A DNA stretch of 9,382 nt from Deltaproteobacteria bacterium (GTDB lineage Bacteria > Myxococcota > Polyangia > Haliangiales > Haliangiaceae): NCBI GenBank assembly GCA_018262455.1, contig JAGSPR010000271.1, positions 1-9,382 of the forward strand. Reading direction: 5' to 3'. The stretch's first letter is position 1, and the number at the start of each line of letters is the position of its first letter. The notes beneath the pieces were generated by a model. It ran no database searches, was not told the origin of the DNA, and saw nothing but the letters and a program-made list of their open reading frames with translations. Positions 1 to 5,632 of the stretch are shown here, one piece after another. A program made the translations under genes and the position numbers.

Positions 1-1515
1 AGCGTGCCGGTGTGCCTCGAGGCGCGCGAGCGGTCCGCGATCATCGATGCGCGCCGCGCGATCGGCCACGCGCGAGAGGGCCGGCTTGTCGTAGCGGCCA
101 CCGCGCTCGATGCGGCCGATGCCGCCGCCCGCGACCTGGATGCCGTCGCGGTAGCCGACGAGGTCCTCGCGGCGCGCGCGCTCGTCGCTCGCCGTCGAGG
201 CGACAGTACCACCGCGGCGTTGCTGCTCCACGAGGTCGTGCGCGCGCGGCGTGAACGCGGCGACGAGCTCGGTGCCTTGCGGGCGGAGCTCGATCTCGCC
301 GAGCTCGCGATCGTACGCGGTCAGCCTGCACTCGCTGCCGAGCTCGCCAGCGCGGCCATGGCTTCGAGCGTCCGCCGCGAGCTCGGTCACCTGTCGGCCC
401 GCGGGAGCGCCGTGGTGGCCGCGATCGATCTGCTCGAGCTTCGGCTCGAGGCGGCGCTGCCGCGTCTCGAAGAGCTGCATGGCAAGCCCGCGCTCGATGC
501 CGCCTCGGCGGCGAACGTGGCGGTGTTGCTCGCCACGGCGCGTGCGCTCAGCGGTCAGCGCGTGGGAGCCGTCGAGCTCGCGCAGAATGCCGGCGCGGAA
601 TCGCGCGACGAGCTCGACCGCAAGCTGGCCGCCGCCGAGGTCAGCCTCGCCGCTGGCGATGCCGGCGTCGCGCTGGAGATGGCACGCGACACCGCCGTGC
701 TCGCCGAGCGCTCGCATCGCACGATCGAGCTCGCGTCCGCGCTCGTGATCGTGGCCCGTCTGGAGCTCGCCCGTGGCGATCGTGGCAATGCCCGCGCCGC
801 TGCCACCCGGGCCGCGCGCGAGGCGGCCGCCGCTGGCCTCATCCGCGCACGTGTCCATGCTCTGCTCGCGCTGTCGGCGCTCGCGCGCGACGACGACGAT
901 CAGGCCTCGGCCGTCTCCTATGCGCGCGATGCCGCCGAGCTCTCCGCCGCGGCGGGCCTCCCCGTCGAGCGTCTGGTCGCGCATGCCGCGCTCGACTCGA
1001 TCTCCGGGCACGAGGCCGTCGCCGATCCCTCGGCGCCGTCCGCCGCCACGATGGCATCCACCGCGATCGAGGGCGCCGCCCGCTTGCTCACCGATCTCGG
1101 GCTGACCGCGCAGCGGCCGTTCCGCGTGATCGATGCCGAGGGCGTCCCGAGCGATGTCTCGGATGCCAATCCCGAGATCCTCCGGCTGGCCGCGCGCGCG
1201 CTCGCCGTCGATGGCGTCCGCGAGGTCATCTGGCGTCACGGCCAGGAGCTCGCCGATCTGCGCCGGCGCAGCCTGCTCAAGCGCCTGCTGTTCCTGTTCG
1301 CCTCGGCGCCCGGCAAGGTGTTCTCGAAGGAGGCGATCGTGCAGGCCGTGTGGAACGTCGAGTACCACCCGCTCCGCCACGACGCGGCGCTGTTCACGAA
1401 CATCATGCGCATCCGCCGCCTGCTTGGTGAGGATGGCTCCGAGATCATCCGGGTCACCGAGGACGGCTACCGGTTCGTGCCGCCGCGGGACTTCCTGTTC
1501 GTCATCCCGCGGTGA
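1..1515 (+). CDS. TPR-like transcriptional regulator with C-terminal OmpR/PhoB-type winged helix, probably 5'-partial
   Basis: The frame is open from the first base, so the true start probably lies left of the window; GTG codons at 4 and 10 are the first possible internal starts. Numbered from base 4 (503 aa), residues about 10-350 are Ala/Leu/Arg/Glu-rich amphipathic helices with repeated patterns such as ALVARRRGD, LARGDRGNARAAATRAAREA and SYARDAAELSAAAGLP. This resembles a TPR-like solenoid, which usually binds peptides or partner proteins. Residues about 421-495 read as a winged-helix DNA-binding domain: a first helix with LLKRLLFLFASAPGKVFSKE, then AIVQAVW, the recognition-helix region HDAALFTNIMRIRRLLG, and the wing RVTEDGYRFVPP. 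No phosphoacceptor receiver domain is visible, so it is probably a one-component regulator whose input comes through the helical part. Target genes are unknown. The fold call is strong; the ligand is not known. Confidence 0.8.
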   Translation, partial: SVPVCLEARERSAIIDARRAIGHAREGRLVVAATALDAADAAARDLDAVAVADEVLAARALVARRRGDSTTAALLLHEVVRARRERGDELGALRAELDLAELAIVRGQPALAAELASAAMASSVRRELGHLSARGSAVVAAIDLLELRLEAALPRLEELHGKPALDAASAANVAVLLATARALSGQRVGAVELAQNAGAESRDELDRKLAAAEVSLAAGDAGVALEMARDTAVLAERSHRTIELASALVIVARLELARGDRGNARAAATRAAREAAAAGLIRARVHALLALSALARDDDDQASAVSYARDAAELSAAAGLPVERLVAHAALDSISGHEAVADPSAPSAATMASTAIEGAARLLTDLGLTAQRPFRVIDAEGVPSDVSDANPEILRLAARALAVDGVREVIWRHGQELADLRRRSLLKRLLFLFASAPGKVFSKEAIVQAVWNVEYHPLRHDAALFTNIMRIRRLLGEDGSEIIRVTEDGYRFVPPRDFLFVIPR

Positions 1516-1522
1516 TCGAGCC

Positions 1523-1539
1523 CCGGCGAACCGCGCCGG
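1523..1539. terminator. Possible bidirectional hairpin between convergent genes
   Basis: The 27-bp gap between the regulator stop and the stop of the small secreted-protein gene contains a perfect 6-bp inverted repeat, CCGGCG at 1523-1528 and CGCCGG at 1534-1539, with a 5-nt loop. The position is right for a shared terminator, but neither side has a T-run, so a classical Rho-independent terminator is not shown. Short GC hairpins are also common by chance in DNA this rich in G and C. Confidence 0.3.
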
Positions 1540-1542
1540 AGG

Positions 1543-2019
1543 TCAGAGGTAGATGCCGGCGTAGGACAGAACGCTGGCGCACACGTACTCGCCTCGCTTG
1601 TCCAGGCGTTTATAGATCAACAGCCCCTCGGCTGCCTTCCCGTCTCGCTCGAAGGAGATCGTGATTTCGACCTCGGACGGCACGTCCTGCTGATGTGCGT
1701 ACCCCCTGCACTGTAGGCAGCCGTCGGACTTGCGAGCACCGCCATCGAACAGGCCATCGAAGACCCAGTCCCCGTGATTCGCGTGGACCGCACCGGCGAA
1801 GTATTCGATCACGAGCCGCGGGGACGCAGACGCGGTCACCAGGTCGGCATCGCAAGACGGGAGGCGCGTTTCGTTCACCTTCATGTACCCGTCACGCCGC
1901 GGAAGGCGGGTCATCGAATACCTCCCTTGAGGCGCATCCGCGCGCGCAGCACCACTCCACAGCACCACCAGGACGAGTACGCCACGCACTCGATGAGGGT
2001 CGACCGCGACAGACTCCAT
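1543..2019 (-). CDS. Small secreted protein of unknown function with four cysteines
   Basis: A 158-aa product, read from the ATG at 2019. The frame stays open far upstream, antisense to the aldo/keto-reductase-like gene, but that stretch is a GC shadow. The ATG choice places a signal peptide at the N-terminus: residues 10-28 hold VRGVLVLVVLWSGAARADA, a hydrophobic core followed by an ARADA-type signal peptidase I site, so the protein is probably exported to the periplasm. The mature part has four cysteines (in LPSCDAD, GCLQC and YVCAS), enough for two disulphides, and a beta-rich pattern (LVIEYFAG, VEITISFERDG, GLLIYKRL). I recognise no family. It converges with the regulator and is divergent from the aldo/keto-reductase-like gene. 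No clear ribosome binding site was seen. Confidence 0.7.
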   Translation of the reverse strand: MESVAVDPHRVRGVLVLVVLWSGAARADAPQGRYSMTRLPRRDGYMKVNETRLPSCDADLVTASASPRLVIEYFAGAVHANHGDWVFDGLFDGGARKSDGCLQCRGYAHQQDVPSEVEITISFERDGKAAEGLLIYKRLDKRGEYVCASVLSYAGIYL

Positions 2020-2061
2020 TGTCCAGCCCGAAGATCGGCTCGAACAAGTAGGATAGCGCCG

Positions 2062-2838
2062 GTGGACTTCACCCATCGCGACCTGCGCACGGTCGGCAAG
2101 CGAGTGTTCCGCCTCGGCCTCGCCGCGAACTACGGCATCGACGAGGCGGGGATCCGCGGCGCGTTCGACCGCGGCGTGAATTACGTGTTCTTCACGCCAC
2201 GCGGCTCGATGGCCAAGCCCCTGCGCGAGCACCTCGCGCGCGATCGCGACAAACTCGTGGTGGCGTGTGGGCCGACGGTGGGCTGGTTCGGCAGCTCGGT
2301 GCGGCGCAGCGCCGAGCGCACGCTCAAGAAGCTCGGCACCGACTACCTCGATGTGTTCCAGCTCAACTGGCTTGGCGTCGGCGCGGCGTGGAACGACGGC
2401 ACGCTCAAGGAGCTCCGCCACCTCAAGGAATCGGGCAAGGTCCGGGCGCTCGGCGTCTCGATCCACGACCGCGAGCGGGCCGGCAAGCTCGCCGAGGACT
2501 CGCCGCTCGACCTGCTGATGATCCGCTACAACGCCGCGCACCCGGGCGCAGAGCGCGACATCTTCCCGCGCCTTGCGAAGCGTCAGCCCACCATCGTCGC
2601 GTACACGGCCACCAGCTGGCGCAAGCTGCTGCGTCGTCCGCGGGGCTGGGATGGCAAGCTCCCCACCGCGGGCGACTGCTATCGGTTCTGTCTGTCGAGC
2701 CCGCACGTCGACCTCGTGCTGTGCGGCCCCGCCAGCACCGCCCAGCTCGACGAGAACCTCGCCGCCCTCGAGCACGGCCCGCTCACCGCCGAGGAAGACA
2801 CCTGGCTGCGCAACTTCGGCCAGGTCGTCCACGGCTGA
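2062..2838 (+). CDS. Aldo/keto reductase-fold protein lacking the classical catalytic tetrad
   Basis: A 258-aa product. The GTG at 2062 is chosen because AGGA lies at 2050-2053, 8 nt upstream, and because the protein then begins at the usual first strand; the open frame back to 1774 overlaps the divergent gene. Family signs are RLGLAANYG (17-25), GVNYVFF (38-44), SVRRSAERTLKKLGTDYLDVFQL (79-101), LKESGKVRALGVS (121-133) and the C-terminal cofactor region SSPHVDLVLCGPASTAQLDENL (212-233). The Asp/Tyr pair of the usual DTAxxYG motif is replaced by the FFTPRGS region, the Lys of the next strand by CGP (69-71), and the His after DLxQL by Asn102. A divergent subfamily with RYNAAHPGAERDIFP (155-169) and GDCYRF (204-209) is known to me only from memory. 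It may bind NAD(P)H without classical reductase chemistry. Substrate unknown. Confidence 0.85.
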   Translation: MDFTHRDLRTVGKRVFRLGLAANYGIDEAGIRGAFDRGVNYVFFTPRGSMAKPLREHLARDRDKLVVACGPTVGWFGSSVRRSAERTLKKLGTDYLDVFQLNWLGVGAAWNDGTLKELRHLKESGKVRALGVSIHDRERAGKLAEDSPLDLLMIRYNAAHPGAERDIFPRLAKRQPTIVAYTATSWRKLLRRPRGWDGKLPTAGDCYRFCLSSPHVDLVLCGPASTAQLDENLAALEHGPLTAEEDTWLRNFGQVVHG

Positions 2839-2866
2839 GGACGCTCTACACTCTCACCACTCTCTC
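2838..2866 (+). repeat. Repeat copy 1, left arm of a 29-bp inverted repeat
   Basis: This copy begins with the last base of the TGA stop and runs as AGGACGCTCTACACTCTCAC followed by CACTCTCTC. It is the exact reverse complement of 2945-2973. It is pyrimidine-rich, with a loose CTCT/CAC periodicity. Read in its own gene's sense, it is the sequence that also follows the stop codon of the convergent peptidase gene. Confidence 0.9.
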
Positions 2867-2880
2867 CTCGACGGGCGGTT

Positions 2881-2902
2881 GTGAGAGTGTAGAGCGTCCT
2901 CA
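2881..2902 (-). repeat. Repeat copy 2, internal copy in the convergent gap
   Basis: The first 20 bases, GTGAGAGTGTAGAGCGTCCT (2881-2900), are a direct repeat of 2954-2973. Over 22 bases the copy is the inverse of 2836-2857. On the minus strand it begins TGAGGACGC, just as at the reductase-like stop, although no gene ends here. It is shorter than copies 1 and 3 and lacks the GAGAGAGTG extension. Confidence 0.9.
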
Positions 2903-2944
2903 GGAAATCCACTTAGTTCCAGCGGGTTAGGCGGCTGGGTCCGA

Positions 2945-2973
2945 GAGAGAGTGGTGAGAGTGTAGAGCGTCCT
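2945..2973 (-). repeat. Repeat copy 3, right arm of the 29-bp inverted repeat, abutting the peptidase stop
   Basis: This is the exact reverse complement of copy 1 over 29 bases. Its last two bases (2972-2973) belong to the TAG stop of the metallopeptidase gene, so on the minus strand the message reads TAG followed by GACGCTCTACACTCTCAC. With copy 1 it can form a 29-bp stem with a loop of about 78 nt that itself contains copy 2. A bidirectional terminator or mRNA-end element is plausible. No T-run is seen. Confidence 0.9.
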
Positions 2974-4039
2974 AGTTCAGGAGGCGAGGGGGGGCGGAGT
3001 CGGTGGGCTCTTCGGGGTCTTCGTCCAGCGGGTCCTCGCCAGGCCATGGGATGTAGCGAGGCACGTTGACCAGTGAGGACGCGGCGGCGGCGGCCTCGGC
3101 TTCGTGCTGGGCGCGGCGCGCGGCGTCCTCGAAGTCCCACTGCGCGATGCGCCTGCGATTCTGGCGGCGCCGGCGCCACCACGCGAGCATCAGGAGGAGG
3201 CCACACAGGGCCCACAGGGCGAGGCCCAGCAGACCGACGGGCATGAGCTTGTAGCGGTTGTCGAGATCCTCGCGCCATTCCTCGAACAGGGTCTTCAGCG
3301 GGCGGCCGTAGGCGCGGGTGGCGGCAGCGTCGGGCGCGGCACCGCGGCTGATCTCGGAGAGGAAGCGGCGGAACGGGTAACGGTCGCCGTCGTCGCTGTG
3401 GTCCTCCCACCGCCCGCGCTTGGCGAGGAAGCCGACGAAGTCGTAGCTCTCGGCGTAGGCGCGGTTCGCGACGAGCTCCTCGGCCGGGAACGAATCGTCG
3501 AGCTCCTGGAGCGGGATGACGCTGCCCAGCCACGCCATCCCGGCGAGCGTCTCCAGGCGTTCGCGTGACCACTCGGCCGAGTGCTGGTAGGCGAAGCCCT
3601 CGTGCAGCCAGTGCGGTGCGTGCGCGCCGAGGGCCGCCCCGAGCGCGACGTGGGCGAGCTCGTGCTTGAGGGTCGCCTCGGCATCGGTGGGGTGGGCGCC
3701 GCGGCGCAGCGCGACCGAGATGACTCCGAGATCGGGGTACGCGACGCCGACGGCCCATGGGGGCGCACCGCGACCGCCAGGGGCGACCGATGCGAGATCC
3801 ACGGCATCGCGTACGAGGTGGACCTCGATCGCGGCGGGCGTGGACAGCCCGGGGAGATCCGCCGAGATCTCGAGCAGCGTGGCTTCGGCACTTTCGGCGA
3901 GCTCGCGGGCGGTGGCTTCGAGGCCGGACTCGGCGAACACGATGATGCGGCCCTGGCGCGCGGCGAGCTCGAGCCGAGGCTTCGCATCGGCGGAGCGCGC
4001 GAACAGCAGCGCGAGCATGAGGATGACGAGCCGCCTCAT
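2972..4039 (-). CDS. Membrane-anchored gluzincin-type metallopeptidase (peptidase MA-like)
   Basis: A 355-aa product. The start at 4039 is chosen because it begins a clear signal peptide, MRRLVILMLALLFARSADA with cleavage after residue 19, and because its ATG overlaps the upstream stop as ATGA; the open frame to 4141 has no such support. The zinc motif HELAH is at residues 126-130, and HEGFA at 146-150 supplies the likely third zinc ligand, Glu147. HExxH followed by a nearby HEG(F/L)A is typical of peptidase MA-like gluzincins. A transmembrane helix at about 266-288 (MPVGLLGLALWALCGLLLMLAWW) is followed by RRRRQNRRR, so the catalytic domain should face the periplasm and an acidic, proline-containing tail (about 300-355) the cytoplasm. 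It is last in the PilZ/PEGA/peptidase operon and probably translationally coupled. The substrate is unknown; an envelope protein is likely. Confidence 0.88.
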   Translation of the reverse strand: MRRLVILMLALLFARSADAKPRLELAARQGRIIVFAESGLEATARELAESAEATLLEISADLPGLSTPAAIEVHLVRDAVDLASVAPGGRGAPPWAVGVAYPDLGVISVALRRGAHPTDAEATLKHELAHVALGAALGAHAPHWLHEGFAYQHSAEWSRERLETLAGMAWLGSVIPLQELDDSFPAEELVANRAYAESYDFVGFLAKRGRWEDHSDDGDRYPFRRFLSEISRGAAPDAAATRAYGRPLKTLFEEWREDLDNRYKLMPVGLLGLALWALCGLLLMLAWWRRRRQNRRRIAQWDFEDAARRAQHEAEAAAAASSLVNVPRYIPWPGEDPLDEDPEEPTDSAPPRLLN

Positions 4040-5241
4040 GGCTGGTGGAGCTCCACCCGTTGCTTGTCGGTGCCCGCGTCGTTGGCGTAGATCAAGATCG
4101 CCCCGGCCGCGACGGCGCCGGCGATGCTGGCGTAGACCCACCAGCGCGTCGGCTGATCACGGGACTTGCGGCGATCGCCGTGGCCCTCTTCGAGCAAGAG
4201 AGGCTGGTCGGGATCGGGGGCGCGATCGTTGTAGGTGTGGACCCGATCGACCACGAGGGCGATCAACCGATCGGCCTCGGCGAGCGTCGCGATGCCATCC
4301 TCGCCTCCGATCCGGTGCGGCGGCTCGGCGAGCCCGATCCGTCCCCAGGCCTCGAGCCGATCGCCTTGCCGCACCAGCACGAGGCGCGCACGGACCTTGC
4401 TCATCACCCAGCCGAGCTCCTGGGGTGAGGGGGCCTTGCCGCCCCACGACACGACTCGCTGCGCGACGCCGGACCATGGCCCACGCTGCTCGGTGGTGGG
4501 GATCGCGAGCTGGGTCTGCGTGCGCACCGCGGTTCCAGCGGCCCAGCCACGACGCGAGCCGGCGGCGGCCGCGATGAGGTGATCGCCCGAGGGCAGGACC
4601 GCTTTCAGCGGCGAGGTGCCCGCGGGCTGGAAGTCGATCCAGATCGCGGCGCCCGGTACGTCCGCGGTGATCTCGAGCGCCACGAGGTCACGGCCGGCGA
4701 CGGTGTCGAGCTCGGGGTACTTACGCCACACGTCGGCGGGGACGTCGGTGCTGCCTCCGAGCACACGCAACCGTGCGGCGGCGAGCATCGCGGCGTCCAT
4801 GTCACCTGCACGGTCGGCACACAGCAGCAGATAGGTCCACGCACGCGGCAGCTCGGGCACCGGCAGACCCGATGCTTGGCGCGCCGCGGCGATCGAGATC
4901 GCGGTCGTGCTCGCGACACGCGCAGCCTTGCAGTCGAGTGCGCCGAACGCCCGCTGCGCTTCGGTGATCGCGGCGGCCAGCTGCACCGCATCCAGGTCCT
5001 GGCTCTCGCCGGCGAGCGCGTCGTCCACGCCGTCACCGATCACGACATCGAGGCCTGCCGCGACCAGCGCTGCGTTCAGCTGCCGTCGGACCGCGGGGTC
5101 GCTCGGACCCTCGATCCGGCTCGGGCCGAGATCGATGATCGCGACGCGCTCGTGCGTCCTCGCCGGCGCAGCCTCGGTGATCCCGAGACCGAGCGCGACG
5201 GCTACGAAGCAAGCTGCTTGAAGTACTCGTTGAGGGCCCAT
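4036..5241 (-). CDS. PEGA-like envelope protein with signal peptide and C-terminal membrane helix
   Basis: A 401-aa product. The start ATG at 5241 lies inside the end of the PilZ gene (40-bp overlap); no other ATG or GTG gives a better start before the conserved body, and the SD is weak, so coupled translation is likely. Residues 1-24 form a signal peptide (VLQAACFVAVALGLGITEA). Residues about 85-180 are helical (ITEAQRAFGALDCKAARVAS, WTYLLLCADRAGDMDAAMLAAARLRVLGG), a pattern I associate from memory with TPR-like myxobacterial envelope proteins. Residues about 187-235 look PEGA-like (VPGAAIWIDFQPAGTSPLKAVLPSGDHLIAA). A second beta-rich region (about 255-340) is unassigned. A transmembrane helix at 367-386 (WWVYASIAGAVAAGAILIYA) leaves a short cytoplasmic tail. 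The likely role is a scaffold or wall-proximal sensor partnering the peptidase; this is inferred from context only. Confidence 0.8.
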   Translation of the reverse strand: MGPQRVLQAACFVAVALGLGITEAAPARTHERVAIIDLGPSRIEGPSDPAVRRQLNAALVAAGLDVVIGDGVDDALAGESQDLDAVQLAAAITEAQRAFGALDCKAARVASTTAISIAAARQASGLPVPELPRAWTYLLLCADRAGDMDAAMLAAARLRVLGGSTDVPADVWRKYPELDTVAGRDLVALEITADVPGAAIWIDFQPAGTSPLKAVLPSGDHLIAAAAGSRRGWAAGTAVRTQTQLAIPTTEQRGPWSGVAQRVVSWGGKAPSPQELGWVMSKVRARLVLVRQGDRLEAWGRIGLAEPPHRIGGEDGIATLAEADRLIALVVDRVHTYNDRAPDPDQPLLLEEGHGDRRKSRDQPTRWWVYASIAGAVAAGAILIYANDAGTDKQRVELHQP

Positions 5242-5513
5242 ACGTCACGCGCCCGCAGGCCGTCGAACTGGAGCCCCACACCTTTGCTGTCGGCCCACCG
5301 CACCACCGAGCCGATCACGATCGGTTCCTCCATGGTCGGCACCGTGAACGAGATCTGAACCTGCTGTCCCATGGCGTGCTTGGTGCCGGTCTCGACCAGC
5401 GCGCCACCGAGCGAGAGGTTCACCAGGGTCGCATCGCGAACCGTGCCATCGATCGTCACCTTGGCGGCGATCGAGACAATGTGGCGGGTCGAAGTACGGC
5501 GATTGTCGGTCAC
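5202..5513 (-). CDS. PilZ domain protein, predicted cyclic-di-GMP receptor
   Basis: A 103-aa single-domain protein, the usual size for stand-alone PilZ. The GTG at 5513 is chosen because the protein then begins VTDNRRTSTRH, placing the RxxxR motif (Arg6-Arg10) at the very N-terminus, and because GGGGG lies about 6 nt upstream; frame upstream of it to 5630 looks non-coding. The second PilZ motif, (D/N)xSxxG, is present as NLSLGG (Asn32, Ser34, Gly36-37). The rest is a beta barrel (VQISFTVP, IVIGSVVRWAD, GVGLQFDGL) and a final helix (VWALNEYFKQL). Both ligand-binding motifs are intact, so cyclic-di-GMP binding is expected. It is first gene of the operon with the PEGA protein and metallopeptidase. 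Cytoplasmic. Its partner is unknown. Confidence 0.92.
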   Translation of the reverse strand: MTDNRRTSTRHIVSIAAKVTIDGTVRDATLVNLSLGGALVETGTKHAMGQQVQISFTVPTMEEPIVIGSVVRWADSKGVGLQFDGLRARDVWALNEYFKQLAS

Positions 5514-5593
5514 GTTGGACCCCCATTGTATGCGCACCCGATGGGGGACCGCACCGCGACCTGAGGTCAAAACGCATCCGTCCAGGATGGATC
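5514..5593 (-). promoter_or_regulatory. Upstream region of the PilZ operon with palindromes and a -10-like box
   Basis: Only this short gap can hold a dedicated promoter for the PilZ operon. On the minus strand a TACAAT box (5530-5525) lies 11 nt before the GTG, but it has no good -35 partner at 17 nt and would leave almost no leader. A TTGACC box lies at 5570-5565, too far away for that -10. The 11-bp perfect palindrome GACCTGAGGTC at 5558-5568 overlaps the TTGACC and could be an operator. Another palindrome, GATCCGGATC, is at 5590-5599. This is suggestive only; read-through from the SurA operon is also possible. Confidence 0.3.
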
Positions 5594-5618
5594 CGGATCG
5601 GTGTTTTGCACCTACCCG
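5594..5618 (-). terminator. Stem-loop after the last SurA-like gene
   Basis: Just past the TAG stop at 5633, the minus-strand RNA can fold CGGGUAGGUG (5618-5609) with CACCGAUCCG (5603-5594) around a CAAAA loop: ten positions with one mismatch and one G-U pair. It is well placed to end the mfd-parvulin operon. No U-run follows, so it may need Rho or only partly terminate, letting some transcription continue into the PilZ operon. Confidence 0.4.
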
Positions 5619-5632
5619 ATGAACCGGCAACC

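Larger units (their letters stand above)
2836..2902. terminator. 22-bp inverted repeat hairpin starting at the reductase-like gene's stop codon
   Basis: TGAGGACGCTCTACACTCTC plus AC at 2836-2857 is matched by its exact reverse complement at 2881-2902, with a 23-nt loop. The first three bases are the TGA stop of the aldo/keto-reductase-like gene. Stem length and position suit a transcription terminator or an mRNA 3'-end stabilising structure. No T-run follows, so intrinsic termination is uncertain. The left arm can instead pair with a third copy further right, so two structures compete for it. Confidence 0.6.

Noticed and set aside
1774..2061. N-terminal extension of the aldo/keto-reductase-like protein
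   Set aside because: It overlaps the divergent secreted-protein gene and adds residues before the first strand of the fold. The GTG at 2062 has its own AGGA site.
2020..2832. N-terminal extension of the small secreted protein to 429 aa
   Set aside because: The extension is exactly antisense to the aldo/keto-reductase-like gene, has no domain, and would bury a good signal peptide in the middle of the protein.
2265..2930. 221-codon plus-strand frame in the reductase-like region
   Set aside because: It is the +1/+2 shadow of the reductase-like gene with an Arg/Ala/Pro-rich, domain-free product, and it runs into the repeat element.
2836..2973. CRISPR array
   Set aside because: Only three copies, in mixed orientation, with unequal spacing and no regular spacers. 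The stop-codon link fits terminator-type repeats better.
2836..2973. Inverted repeats of an insertion sequence or MITE
   Set aside because: There is no transposase frame, no target-site duplication that I can see, and the arms are fitted to the ends of two genes. A very small MITE is not fully excluded.
4040..4141. N-terminal extension of the metallopeptidase
   Set aside because: The added residues are Arg-rich and come from the overlapping PEGA gene in another frame. The ATGA junction and signal peptide fix the start at 4039.
5514..5630. N-terminal extension of the PilZ protein to 142 aa
   Set aside because: The added residues match nothing in the family, and the RxxxR motif belongs near the N-terminus in stand-alone PilZ proteins.
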